Positions 13,834-22,713 of a stretch of DNA of 64,000 bases are shown in pieces. Position numbers and translations under genes: made by a program. The notes under the pieces are model-generated. The model did no database searches, had not been told where the DNA came from, and saw nothing but the letters and a program-made list of their open reading frames with translations. Numbering within the stretch: position 1 is the stretch's first letter; every line of letters starts with the position of its first letter. This DNA is from a virus, in the IMG/VR virus record IMGVR_UViG_3300043403_000051, positions 19,055 through 83,054 of that record; one strand, 5' to 3'.

Positions 13834-15732
13834 ATGGGTTTAAATCAATCGTTTAGGCAAGTATTTGTTGCAAACAATACAGCCTTACTCGCGCAAGGTA
13901 AAACCGTGGAGACTATTGCTGTTGGACAACTTGGTATCCTTGATATCAGTACGTACAAGGCAGTAACCGCTCCCACTTACGCGACAACAAAAGCCTTACA
14001 ATTCGTATGGGGTACTCCTAACATCGAAGGCAGAATGAGTCTTATGTCGGGTGTGCCGAATGAGAACATCTACTCTAAACCAATTAAGGGTAGAAAAATT
14101 AAAAACTTTAGAGGTAAAGCCGCAAAACGTGGTAGAACTCAAATAGTTGTAGTTGGTAATAGTGGAGATGTTACAGACACAGACACATTATTTGCTTATC
14201 CTGGTGATGTACGTCACGTATTTCTTAATTTATCTGGTGCACCAATTGACAAGTTTTATACAAGACAAGGTCTAATGCGTCAATATTCTTATGAAGTTCC
14301 GTATACAGCAGAATGTGCAGATGATTGCGCAACTGTAAGCTGTGAAGGTATTGTTGATAATATCGTTGCACAAATCAATAGCGACCCACAAGTAAATCGT
14401 TTCGTTAAAGCATCTGTTATTAAAAGTTGCGCGCCAACTGGTGATACAGAAGATTGCTACAGATTCGAGGCACGTCTTTGTGATACTCGTGATGATAATG
14501 CATTAGGTATAGTTCAAGCACAATATCCTGACTTTACAGTTACTCGTATTGGAGTAGAAGGAGCCGTATCAGTTTATCAGATTATAAAAGATACAGATAC
14601 TCTTCCAACAGCAATTTCTAATGAAGGATTTGTAGTAATTCCAAACTGTTCTGTTTGTCCTACAGGTTATACTAAAGAAACTGGTGGTTTTGTTTATGCT
14701 GTTGTAGCAGAAGATGCTAATGCTAATATTTCTGCAACGATTGTTTCAAAAGTTAATACTGCTAATGCTTTAGCCGCTGCATATGCAGTGAAAGTATCTA
14801 ATGATAATTACATTGTAGTTTCACAAGTTGAATTTAGTATTGCTGCACTCGAAGCTGCTATTGAAGCCTCATCAGGCCCAGCAGTATCATCGGTAACATT
14901 TAAATATGAAACAAATAGAGACCTTTGTGTATTAACCTCTGCAACAACAAGTGCATGGGTAGAAGTAGAAACTTTGTTAAAGTATGCAAAAGTATTCAGA
15001 CTTACAGTAGCTGACACAGTTTGTGGTACAACAAGACTTGCTGATATTCAAGCAGCATATCCCGACCTAACTGTTAGTCTTGTAGATGCTGATGGAGACT
15101 GTGTTCACACATATGAAACTACAGTTTATTCACAATGCGTATCAGAAGGTTGTTCGTATAGCCAACTTGTATTCCCTAAACTTGACACATTTGAGCAAGT
15201 TCGTTGGATAGAAGTTCCTACTACACCTACCAATGGTTGTCTATGTGGTATTAAAATTGAAACAGCATTTGTAAATAGAATTACTAATGAATGTACTTTT
15301 GACCACTTCACTTATGAGGCTGACCCTGTACATATCACTGTTTCATGTTTTGACCCGAACTATAATAATTTACCATCAAGACAAGAATGGAATGTTAAAC
15401 AAATTCAAAGTATCCAATACCCTGCTGGACATGGTGTTGAAATTCGTAAACATGAGCAAGTATCTAAAAGCTACAATCTCAGAGAACGTTCTTTCAATCC
15501 TGTTGTAAGAGAGATTGAAGGATATGAATTTATAACAGACCCAAATAAGTTCTATGATGAGTATGTTATAGAGTTTGATTTTGATTACAAAACTGGTGGA
15601 TGGAGTGAAAAATATACAGATAGTTATCATGCGTTCTTCTACTTCCCAGAAGGAATGGGTAAAACGTTTGAGACAGCTATCAACGACTATATTGTTAGTG
15701 CTAACTTACCAATTGACCCTGTTGTTCTTTAA
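13834..15732 (+). CDS. Large structural protein with repeated Cys-containing domains
   Basis: A 632-residue protein. The first 130 residues resemble the opening of conserved virion proteins of Bacteroidota phages (RKIKNFRGKAAKRGRTQIVVVG). The middle has at least two related domains: one around residues 195-250 (QYPDFTVTRIG) and one around 390-435 (AAYPDLTVSLVD), each preceded by an FRLTV/YRFEA-like strand and Cys residues. The C-terminal 200 residues are different and contain YEFITDPNKFYDEYVIEFDFDY. Cys clusters such as CADDCATVSC could form disulfides in the mature particle. It is the last gene before a strong terminator and has CGT-rich codon use at its start, so it may be an abundant decoration or tube-like protein. 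The exact role is not known. Confidence 0.6.
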   Translation: MGLNQSFRQVFVANNTALLAQGKTVETIAVGQLGILDISTYKAVTAPTYATTKALQFVWGTPNIEGRMSLMSGVPNENIYSKPIKGRKIKNFRGKAAKRGRTQIVVVGNSGDVTDTDTLFAYPGDVRHVFLNLSGAPIDKFYTRQGLMRQYSYEVPYTAECADDCATVSCEGIVDNIVAQINSDPQVNRFVKASVIKSCAPTGDTEDCYRFEARLCDTRDDNALGIVQAQYPDFTVTRIGVEGAVSVYQIIKDTDTLPTAISNEGFVVIPNCSVCPTGYTKETGGFVYAVVAEDANANISATIVSKVNTANALAAAYAVKVSNDNYIVVSQVEFSIAALEAAIEASSGPAVSSVTFKYETNRDLCVLTSATTSAWVEVETLLKYAKVFRLTVADTVCGTTRLADIQAAYPDLTVSLVDADGDCVHTYETTVYSQCVSEGCSYSQLVFPKLDTFEQVRWIEVPTTPTNGCLCGIKIETAFVNRITNECTFDHFTYEADPVHITVSCFDPNYNNLPSRQEWNVKQIQSIQYPAGHGVEIRKHEQVSKSYNLRERSFNPVVREIEGYEFITDPNKFYDEYVIEFDFDYKTGGWSEKYTDSYHAFFYFPEGMGKTFETAINDYIVSANLPIDPVVL

Positions 15733-15747
15733 TATAAAATCCTAAAC

Positions 15748-15792
15748 AAAAAAAAAGGGTAAGTAAGTTTAATACTTACTTACCCTTTTTTT
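15748..15792 (+). terminator. Strong intrinsic terminator after the head operon
   Basis: A perfect 12-bp stem: GGGTAAGTAAGT (15757-15768) pairs with ACTTACTTACCC (15774-15785) around loop TTAAT, flanked by nine A on the left and seven T on the right. It can work in both directions and separates the head genes from the fibre/lysis block. Confidence 0.93.
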
Positions 15793-15806
15793 AATATACA
15801 TATATC

Positions 15807-16322
15807 ATGATTAAAAAAACAACACTCACATTTGATTATTTAGATGTAGATGATTTACACACAATTCCCTTATTGGATTTAAGTCAATATCATGAAAATC
15901 CTGATAGTCCTGTATTTATTGTTAAGACACCTGGAATAGAGTCTTCTGTGAAAGTTCCCTATAATCCAAACAAATTAAATATATTGAATTCTCATATTTT
16001 AGGCTTAACTTTGCATAACGGAGATTTTGCAATACTTCAAGATGGAGTATACGAAATTACACAAGCAATTTGCCCATATGAGTCTGTAAATTATACAAAA
16101 TTTATATTTAGAGATTCTACATTAAAGCAAATTTTATATAAAAATCTTGAGCAAAAAACAATATGTTGTGATTGTCCAGATTCAGCAGTAATAGAATCAA
16201 AAGTATCAAAAATTAATTTTTTATTAGCATCTGCAAAAGCAAATGCAGTTTTTGGTAAAAAAGATATAGCAACAGAACTATATCAAAAAGCATTAAAAAT
16301 TGTTAATAGTTTAACAGATTAA
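15807..16322 (+). CDS. Putative virion protein with C-terminal helical tail (171 aa)
   Basis: A 171-residue protein. The first 110 residues are beta-rich (VFIVKTPGIESSVKVPYN, GDFAILQDGVYEI), a CCDCPDS cluster follows at about residues 119-125, and a helical C-terminus ends it. Similar small proteins stand before fibre genes in other Bacteroidota phages, but I know no function. First gene after the terminator, and no clear promoter is visible in the 15-base gap, so it is either read through or uses an atypical promoter. Confidence 0.55.
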   Translation: MIKKTTLTFDYLDVDDLHTIPLLDLSQYHENPDSPVFIVKTPGIESSVKVPYNPNKLNILNSHILGLTLHNGDFAILQDGVYEITQAICPYESVNYTKFIFRDSTLKQILYKNLEQKTICCDCPDSAVIESKVSKINFLLASAKANAVFGKKDIATELYQKALKIVNSLTD

Positions 16323-16323
16323 T

Positions 16324-16599
16324 ATGTGTAGTAGTTGTGGAAAAAGTTCAACCCCTTACATTCAAACAATAGTACAACAAACTATTATAGAACCATGTAA
16401 CTATGTATTAAATGATGCAATTTTTTTCTTTAACATATTAAAGTGTATGAAAGAAAAAAGTTTAATTGATTCACAAACATTGAATTCATATAATGGTGTT
16501 TTAAAATCTGTATTTAATTCACCAACATATATATGTTCCTTTAAAAGGAATCTTGATATTATACAAAATCATATTTTAAGTTTAAACGATTGTTTATGA
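16324..16599 (+). CDS. Small Cys-containing protein (91 aa)
   Basis: A 91-residue protein starting MCSSCGKSS and containing four further Cys residues, mainly helical after residue 20. Begins one base after the preceding stop; its own stop overlaps the next ATG. No family recognised. The Cys-rich start recalls the N-termini of the two fibre proteins encoded nearby, so it may be part of the same fibre-attachment complex (inference). Confidence 0.55.
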   Translation: MCSSCGKSSTPYIQTIVQQTIIEPCNYVLNDAIFFFNILKCMKEKSLIDSQTLNSYNGVLKSVFNSPTYICSFKRNLDIIQNHILSLNDCL

Positions 16600-16754
16600 A
16601 TAATAGATTAGAAAATTTATCGGTAAACGGCAAAAAACTTTTGGATAATATAAAATATGGTTTGAAAAATAAAATTAACTATTGTTCTATTTATAAAGAT
16701 ATATATCTTGTAGAAAAAAGCAATAAACAAAAAAATAGAAAAGCATTATACTAA
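16596..16754 (+). CDS. Small basic protein (52 aa)
   Basis: A 52-residue Lys/Asn-rich protein in the gap between two larger genes. The ATG overlaps the previous stop (ATGA), and its stop overlaps the next start (TAATG). This double coupling, and the lack of any other use for the 155 bases, support it as a real gene. No motif recognised. Confidence 0.55.
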   Translation: MNNRLENLSVNGKKLLDNIKYGLKNKINYCSIYKDIYLVEKSNKQKNRKALY

Positions 16755-17218
16755 TGGAACCTTTCGTTTTTGCAAAAAATAAAAATACATGTTCTGCTGT
16801 CATATCAGCATCTTGTGTATTATGGCCTGGCTATAAGTTAGAATCTTTTGATTATACTAACGTGCAATGTGTGCTACAAGTAGATGATATTATACTAAGT
16901 ATTGATAAACTATTAAACAAAATAAATAAGGCAATTTCCACAAATGATTTAACAAGACAATGTTTAATTGTTGAAGATACTGAAAAATTAAATTCTTATG
17001 TTAAAAGTTTGGTTTCCAATTATTGTCAATTAAAAGAAGATTTTGATACTTTAAAAGAAGATTTTGATAACTTAGACGTTTTTCAAAAAGTACTAAATAT
17101 AGACTTATCATGTATTTTAGGACAATATAATTGTACTCCTGGTAATGAACATAAACTTTCATTTATTTTGTCAACTCTTGCAAAGGAAATTTGTTCACTA
17201 AAAACACAAATTAACTAA
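16754..17218 (+). CDS. Putative fibre-associated protein (154 aa)
   Basis: A 154-residue helical protein with heptad-like repeats at about residues 85-110 (LKEDFDTLKEDFDNLDVF), suggesting a coiled coil. Six Cys residues. Overlaps its neighbours by one base on both sides. Position before two fibre genes suggests an adaptor or chaperone for fibres; this is inference. Confidence 0.5.
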   Translation: MEPFVFAKNKNTCSAVISASCVLWPGYKLESFDYTNVQCVLQVDDIILSIDKLLNKINKAISTNDLTRQCLIVEDTEKLNSYVKSLVSNYCQLKEDFDTLKEDFDNLDVFQKVLNIDLSCILGQYNCTPGNEHKLSFILSTLAKEICSLKTQIN

Positions 17219-19119
17219 TGTCAACTACAAACTGTGGATGTCCTGAAACTCCATGTACTGCTACTATTGACCCTTGCACAAACAAAGGTTGTCCAATTCC
17301 GCCAACTGATGCGGAATGTATATATTTTAATTTATTTTCAGATAGTGGATTACCATGTATAGGTGTTACAGGTGGGACAAATTTAAAAACTATTTTAGAG
17401 AAAATAGATGTAAAATTATGTAGTATAAATCCATATGATTTTAGTGCTTATGATTTAAAATGTTTAGATGATACTACTACAATATTAACATTTAAAAATT
17501 TTGCAGAAGCTGTTGCAACACAATTGTGTCAGGCTAAAACAAATATTGCAACTTTAACAAATACATTATCCGCTCTATCAACAACAGTTGACGTAAATAA
17601 TGTTCCTGTTATTGCAGATAATTGTTCTATAGGGATATTACCAAATGACACAGTAAAACAAGTTCTACAAAAACTTGTAAATAAAATTTGTACGTTAACT
17701 CCAACAGATGTCAGTCCATCAATAGGTGTATCAAGTACGAATAGTATTTCATTTTTAGCGTCAGGTACAAAAAATCATAATATATCAGCAAATGTTAGAG
17801 TATCTCCAAATATTGGTAATACTTTACAAACATTAGTAAATGGATTATATGTTGCCACACCTGCGTCAGTAGCTGCACAAACATTAAGTTATAATACACT
17901 ATCAAGAGAATTAGCTATATCGGGTGGTAATTCGATAACACTTCCACCAGACTTAGATAATCAAACACTTTCGTTAAATTTATTAACAAATATATTAACT
18001 ATAAGCGGTGGTAACTCTGTTGATTTTACTCCATTATTTTCTGCAATTTCTATAACAGAAACTGATATAACAGCAAACGATAGTCAAACAATTAATTTTA
18101 CTACATCGGGAACAGCAGACCATACCTTAACAGGAAGTGTAATTGTTGACAATACTCAACCCAACGCTCTTATTGCAAATAGTAATGGTTTATATGTAGC
18201 CCCCGTTTCAGTTCCACTGCAAACAGGACAAAATGGTATTACAACAAATCTTGGATTAATTGAACTTGGCGGAAGCCTTATAAAAGATACGGTATTATCA
18301 GAAGTTACAGGAACTCATGAATTTGCGCTTGAGGCAAAAAATATTTGGTTTGGTAATGATTATCTTACATATCTAAATAATTTTGATATTACTCAATTTG
18401 GGGTTGTGTCAACAAAAAATGTTACAGATTTTTTAACATATAGTAATATGTTAAGCTCATTTGACTTAACTATAGACGGTGGATTTTCAACAGGTAAGGT
18501 ATTTACAGCAAGTAATAATGGATTAGTTTTAAATTTAGATAGTTCATCAACTGTTCCCAACTCTACAGTTGTTGGTGCAAATGTCAGTACAGTTAATCTT
18601 AAAACAAATAACGAAAATTTAACATTTTCTCAAGCTACAGATTTAGTTGGTACATCAGTAAGAGCTTTATATACATCAAGATTATCTTTTCAAATTTTAG
18701 AGGAAACAACAACATCTTCTACAATCAGTCATGCAGCAACCCTTGCTATTGGCTCTCCTTATTATGTACCTGGTGGTGTAGATTTTGCTACAATAACAAA
18801 TTACTATGGAATTTTATTAAATAGGTCTAATTCTTTTAATTTAAGTCTTATTACTAATAGATGGGGTATTTATCAAGAAGGAGAAAGTGATAATAACTAT
18901 TTTGCAGGATTTACAAGTTTTGGAAATACAACTACGCCAACCTCTCAAATAGATATTGCTACAACAAATGGTTATCAAGCCCTTCGTTTAAGAAATGATT
19001 ATACTCCAAGCGCAACAGGTGATACTAACGGAGAAATTGGTAATATTACATGGGATGATAGCTTTATTTATATAAAGACATCCGTTGGTTGGAAAAAAGC
19101 AACATTAGCAGCAATATAA
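17218..19119 (+). CDS. Fibre protein with Cys-rich N-terminal module (633 aa)
   Basis: A 633-residue beta-rich protein. Residues 1-75 form a Cys-rich head (CGCPETPC, CTNKGCP, CIYFNL, then a terminal CS) shared in pattern with the next gene, probably the virion-binding end. Repeated short strands follow (SYNTLSRELAISGGNSITL and SLNLLTNILTISGGNSVDF are two copies, about residues 225-275). The C-terminal part has LALRLRNDYTPSATGDTNGE-like fibre-tip sequence with a WGIYQEGESDNNYFAG motif. It is low in charge and high in Thr/Asn/Ser, as typical of phage fibres. Probably a tail or head fibre that contacts the host surface; no enzymatic motif. Confidence 0.65.
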   Translation: MSTTNCGCPETPCTATIDPCTNKGCPIPPTDAECIYFNLFSDSGLPCIGVTGGTNLKTILEKIDVKLCSINPYDFSAYDLKCLDDTTTILTFKNFAEAVATQLCQAKTNIATLTNTLSALSTTVDVNNVPVIADNCSIGILPNDTVKQVLQKLVNKICTLTPTDVSPSIGVSSTNSISFLASGTKNHNISANVRVSPNIGNTLQTLVNGLYVATPASVAAQTLSYNTLSRELAISGGNSITLPPDLDNQTLSLNLLTNILTISGGNSVDFTPLFSAISITETDITANDSQTINFTTSGTADHTLTGSVIVDNTQPNALIANSNGLYVAPVSVPLQTGQNGITTNLGLIELGGSLIKDTVLSEVTGTHEFALEAKNIWFGNDYLTYLNNFDITQFGVVSTKNVTDFLTYSNMLSSFDLTIDGGFSTGKVFTASNNGLVLNLDSSSTVPNSTVVGANVSTVNLKTNNENLTFSQATDLVGTSVRALYTSRLSFQILEETTTSSTISHAATLAIGSPYYVPGGVDFATITNYYGILLNRSNSFNLSLITNRWGIYQEGESDNNYFAGFTSFGNTTTPTSQIDIATTNGYQALRLRNDYTPSATGDTNGEIGNITWDDSFIYIKTSVGWKKATLAAI

Positions 19120-19130
19120 AATAATATATA

Positions 19131-20726
19131 ATGAATAATTGTGGGTGCAATAACTCAAGTTCTGTGTACAACTTAGATATAAACTGTTCACCATGTACAT
19201 CAAAAAAATGTTCGTATTTTCTTGACTCAGCATGTGTTTACTTTAAATTAGATGAACCATCTATTGCAAGGTTGTCCTGTTTAGATATTGGTGGTAACAC
19301 ATCACTTGAAGACATAATCGTTAAAATAAATACTTTATTGTGTGATGGGGTAGATGTTAATATTCTTACAAGAAATGGAATATCACAGACTGATTCATAT
19401 GTGGAACTTGGGGGTAATCTTACAAAAGATACTACTATAAACACAACAATTTATGATTTTATCATATCAGGAGAGTTATTTAAATTACCCATGTACCCAT
19501 CATCAAGAGATGACTTTGATGAAGATACCGTAAATTTTCTTTTTACTCTACCAGATGGTAATATACAATCAGGTAGTTTATCAGAACTACAAGAAACTTT
19601 TTTTAGTAGTGTTTTAACATTTAATAATGGGTTAACAAGAACAAGTAATACTATAACACTTGGGGGAAATTTAATTGAACCTACTGTTATTGATGCTGCT
19701 ACAGAAGGAGATTTAGTAACAAATACTCTTTGGATTAAGAATAATACTGCCATAGGAGGATTTAATAATACAGATGTAGCAGTATTACAAGTTGTACATT
19801 CTGCAAATGCAACAAGATTTGATGTAAATCCTTTATATGTAAATAAAGTTTATATTGATGATAGTCCTACTGTAGATAGTTATGCTATTCTTGGATTTCA
19901 GTCAATGGCCACTGATGCTACAAATACATTAGACCTAACAGGAGTTTATAATGCCAGTATATCAGGTATTATATCACAACCGTCTAATGCTAATATTGAT
20001 GGTAATATTAATTGCTTTGCAGCAAGATTAGGCGTTAATGCAGCTATAGATGGAGAAGGTGGAGATATAGAATCAGTTACATTATATAGAGCAGTATCAT
20101 CTGTTGATGCATATATACCCGAAAATTATGGGGGAACAATACCTAATATATATGGTTTCTATTGTGAAGATTTATCTACTATTGTAAATAATGATGATAC
20201 AGCAACTATAACTAATAGTTGGGGTATTTATCAAGCTGGAGCAAGTGATGTAAACTATTTTAATGGTAATACAGGATTTGGTACTACTACTCCTTCTGTA
20301 CCAGTAGAAATATATGGAGTAGTTAATACTTCTACATTTACTGGTTTAAGAGTAGTAAATAATGCTCCCTCAAGTGGAAATGCTAAAATTGAAATAGTTG
20401 GTGGAAATGCAATGAACAGAACAGTAAGTATTAATGACCAAGGAATAACTGCCAATCATGGAGCATTATTTATTGGTTCTACTGATAGAGTGTTAATTGA
20501 TAATAGATTAGGAGTAGGAGTTTCATCTTTTCAAACAACTGCCGCACTGCAAGTAGATAGTACAACTCAAGGATTTTTACCACCAAGAATGACAGCAACA
20601 CAAGGTAGTGCAATAGCAAGTCCAGCAGAAGGATTATTAATTTACGTAACGAATACAAATGGTACTTTTACTTCAAAAGGATTTTGGGGATATACAGGTG
20701 CAGCTTGGGAAAAATTAAACAATTAA
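19131..20726 (+). CDS. Second fibre protein, paralogue of the preceding one (531 aa)
   Basis: A 531-residue protein. The N-terminal 70 residues repeat the Cys-rich plan of the preceding gene (CGCNNSS, CSPCTSKKCSYF, ACVYFKL, LLCD). The shared motif WGIYQAGASDVNYFNGNTGFG occurs near residues 363-383. The C-terminus (GFLPPRMTATQGSAIASP, then GLLIYVTNTN) is a widespread tip or foldon-like ending of Bacteroidota phage tail proteins. The two genes are tandem diverged copies that may form hetero- or alternative fibres. Host-range function is inferred. Confidence 0.65.
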   Translation: MNNCGCNNSSSVYNLDINCSPCTSKKCSYFLDSACVYFKLDEPSIARLSCLDIGGNTSLEDIIVKINTLLCDGVDVNILTRNGISQTDSYVELGGNLTKDTTINTTIYDFIISGELFKLPMYPSSRDDFDEDTVNFLFTLPDGNIQSGSLSELQETFFSSVLTFNNGLTRTSNTITLGGNLIEPTVIDAATEGDLVTNTLWIKNNTAIGGFNNTDVAVLQVVHSANATRFDVNPLYVNKVYIDDSPTVDSYAILGFQSMATDATNTLDLTGVYNASISGIISQPSNANIDGNINCFAARLGVNAAIDGEGGDIESVTLYRAVSSVDAYIPENYGGTIPNIYGFYCEDLSTIVNNDDTATITNSWGIYQAGASDVNYFNGNTGFGTTTPSVPVEIYGVVNTSTFTGLRVVNNAPSSGNAKIEIVGGNAMNRTVSINDQGITANHGALFIGSTDRVLIDNRLGVGVSSFQTTAALQVDSTTQGFLPPRMTATQGSAIASPAEGLLIYVTNTNGTFTSKGFWGYTGAAWEKLNN

Positions 20727-20738
20727 AGAAGTAATAGA

Positions 20739-21329
20739 ATGGATTTTAATGCAGCAAAGGATATAGGAGAAACATTAACAATTTTAGTAATTGCTATTAG
20801 TGGTTCAATTAAGTGGTTTCAGGAGCACAAAAAGAAAAAAAATAAACCAGATTTAAATGATGATGATTATGATGATATGATAGGTGATATCATGGAAGGA
20901 ATCAAAGAAAGATTAAATTCTTATCGTTGTAGTTATTGGGCATTTAGCAATGGTAGTAAAACAGCAGATGGGTATAGTTTGAAGTATTTTAGTATTATGG
21001 CTGAACGTAATAGAGAAGATGCAGCAAGTGTATTACGTGAAATGCAAAACTTACCAGTAGCTGGATTTAAGAGAAATATGAATAGGTTAAAAGTAACTAA
21101 ACGTTTCATATTTACAGATGAAACAAAAGAAAATGACGAATTATCAAAGTTTCATTTAGCATATAATGTAAAATCTGCTTTGTTTTATAAAATAAATACT
21201 CAAGGAAAATGGAATGGTATTTTAGGTATTACATTTGATGAAGTTATCACTCTATCTGAAATAGATGAAGCGTGGCTTGAAAAACAAGTAGAGAGAATAG
21301 AGTATCAAGTTTCTAAAATGAATAAATGA
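20739..21329 (+). CDS. Membrane-anchored protein of the lysis region (196 aa)
   Basis: A 196-residue protein with one N-terminal hydrophobic segment (about residues 10-24, TLTILVIAISGSIKW), then a basic-acidic linker (HKKKKNK, DDDYDD) and a soluble domain of about 150 residues with a GAF-like alternation of strands and helices. Overlaps the following holin candidate (ATGA). Comparable proteins lie beside holins in phages of Bacteroidota. Possible roles are holin partner or membrane sensor; neither is shown by a motif. Confidence 0.5.
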   Translation: MDFNAAKDIGETLTILVIAISGSIKWFQEHKKKKNKPDLNDDDYDDMIGDIMEGIKERLNSYRCSYWAFSNGSKTADGYSLKYFSIMAERNREDAASVLREMQNLPVAGFKRNMNRLKVTKRFIFTDETKENDELSKFHLAYNVKSALFYKINTQGKWNGILGITFDEVITLSEIDEAWLEKQVERIEYQVSKMNK

Positions 21330-21619
21330 AAAAGTTTTTATTAAACCTTTTAAAACCTAATTCAGGTACAAGTAGTAGAAGATTAATAGCATTAAGTTAT
21401 TTAATTCCTTCTATTATTGGTGTTATGATAGGGTACTTTTCTAAGGATTTTAGATATTTTTTAACATCTACAATATATACCTTTTTAGTATTATTTATGG
21501 CTTATTTTTCATTAAGTTGGGAAACTATTGTAAAATTAACAACTAATATTAAAGATTTCTTTAAAAAAGAAGAATCTATTGTTGAGTCTACAACTAATCC
21601 TTTAGAACCTCCAATATGA
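21326..21619 (+). CDS. Putative holin
   Basis: A 97-residue protein with two hydrophobic helices (about 20-40, LIALSYLIPSIIGVMIGYF, and 45-66, YFLTSTIYTFLVLFMAYF) and a charged, Pro-containing tail. The small size, membrane segments and position in a block with a spanin candidate and, 9 kb on, an endolysin suggest a holin that permeabilises the inner membrane. Coupled to both neighbours by ATGA overlaps. Holins lack a conserved sequence, so the call is by topology and context. Confidence 0.55.
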   Translation: MKKFLLNLLKPNSGTSSRRLIALSYLIPSIIGVMIGYFSKDFRYFLTSTIYTFLVLFMAYFSLSWETIVKLTTNIKDFFKKEESIVESTTNPLEPPI

Positions 21620-22713
21620 GAATAAAAACAATTTCAAGCATTTTTAATAAGTGCTTAATACAATATCCTGATGCAATTTTAGTAAATGAATCAGCAGTAG
21701 TTAATATAGATATTGATTTATCATTAGATATTTATGAATTTAATTTAAGAATAATTAAAGGAATGTGTAATATCAAAGGTGGTTCAGAACAGTCTTGCTT
21801 ATGGGGATATTATGAATACTTAGAAAGATTTTATGGTTATATTTGGAAATCTCCTACTATAACAGTAAAGAATAAAACTATAGTTACTCCTCTTAGAGAT
21901 TTAAATGTTACATATGAGTTACCATATGTAATGTGTGAATGGAAGAAAGTATTAAATAAAGATGTTAGAGAATGGTTAAACATACATAGATGTATTTCAA
22001 GAAGAAATAGGGATACATTTATAGAAGTTTCCCTTCAAAAAGATTGGGCATTAGACCCAAATAACATTAATCTAATAGCAAGAGATACTAATGGAAGCCT
22101 TCAAAAAGTAAATGAAGATGGAGATTTTGTTAAGTTTCAATATGATAATCCAATATTTATTAATAAAGTAATAGAGCAATTAAGTAATATTGATTTAGAT
22201 ATATTAAACTTATTTCCTCCTGATGGTACTAATTTTGATAGCTTTTCAATCCCTGCTAAAAATACACTTTATGTTAAAAGAGGATGGTATTCTTTAACAG
22301 AATATTTTTTACAATACTATACCAAAATAGCAAATGCTATACCAAATAAAAGATTTGATATTTTAGCATATTCATCATATAAACAATTTCCTGATAAAAC
22401 AAATTTTGATGGAAGCAGGTTTAATTGTTTTTTTGTTCCAACAAATGATTATATTAATTATATAAGGTGGATGGAATCAGGATGTGATATGTATTATAGA
22501 CCTAATTATTGGAACAAGCAAATAGATACAAAAGAAGATTTTATTGCTGAAGCAGATGGTTTTAGAAAAATGAAATCAATAGGGTTTAAAGGATATGTAA
22601 TGGATGGATTTGAAAATGATTTTAACAAATATGGGTTAAGATATTATTTACATGCTCGTCAAACATATAAGAACAAAAGCATAGAAGATTTAATAAAAGA
22701 ATATGAGTCCTAG
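21616..22713 (+). CDS. DUF4838-like (alpha-glucuronidase-related) protein
   Basis: A 365-residue protein. The segment LWGYYEYLERFYGYIWKSP (about residues 55-75) matches the pattern at the N-terminal domain of DUF4838/alpha-glucuronidase-type glycosidases of Bacteroidota, where a similar G-x-x-Y-x-x-L-E-x-x-x-G-x-R/I-W-x-x-P stretch leads into a TIM barrel. Later segments, LFPPDGTNFDSF (about 200) and YYTKIANAIPNKRFDILAYSSY (about 236-257), fit the barrel of that family. Inference: a virion- or lysis-associated glycosidase acting on host capsular or matrix polysaccharide. It lies between the holin candidate and the first beta-roll fibre, overlapping the latter by 11 bases. The resemblance is by eye and catalytic residues are not assigned. 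Confidence 0.5.
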   Translation: MRIKTISSIFNKCLIQYPDAILVNESAVVNIDIDLSLDIYEFNLRIIKGMCNIKGGSEQSCLWGYYEYLERFYGYIWKSPTITVKNKTIVTPLRDLNVTYELPYVMCEWKKVLNKDVREWLNIHRCISRRNRDTFIEVSLQKDWALDPNNINLIARDTNGSLQKVNEDGDFVKFQYDNPIFINKVIEQLSNIDLDILNLFPPDGTNFDSFSIPAKNTLYVKRGWYSLTEYFLQYYTKIANAIPNKRFDILAYSSYKQFPDKTNFDGSRFNCFFVPTNDYINYIRWMESGCDMYYRPNYWNKQIDTKEDFIAEADGFRKMKSIGFKGYVMDGFENDFNKYGLRYYLHARQTYKNKSIEDLIKEYES

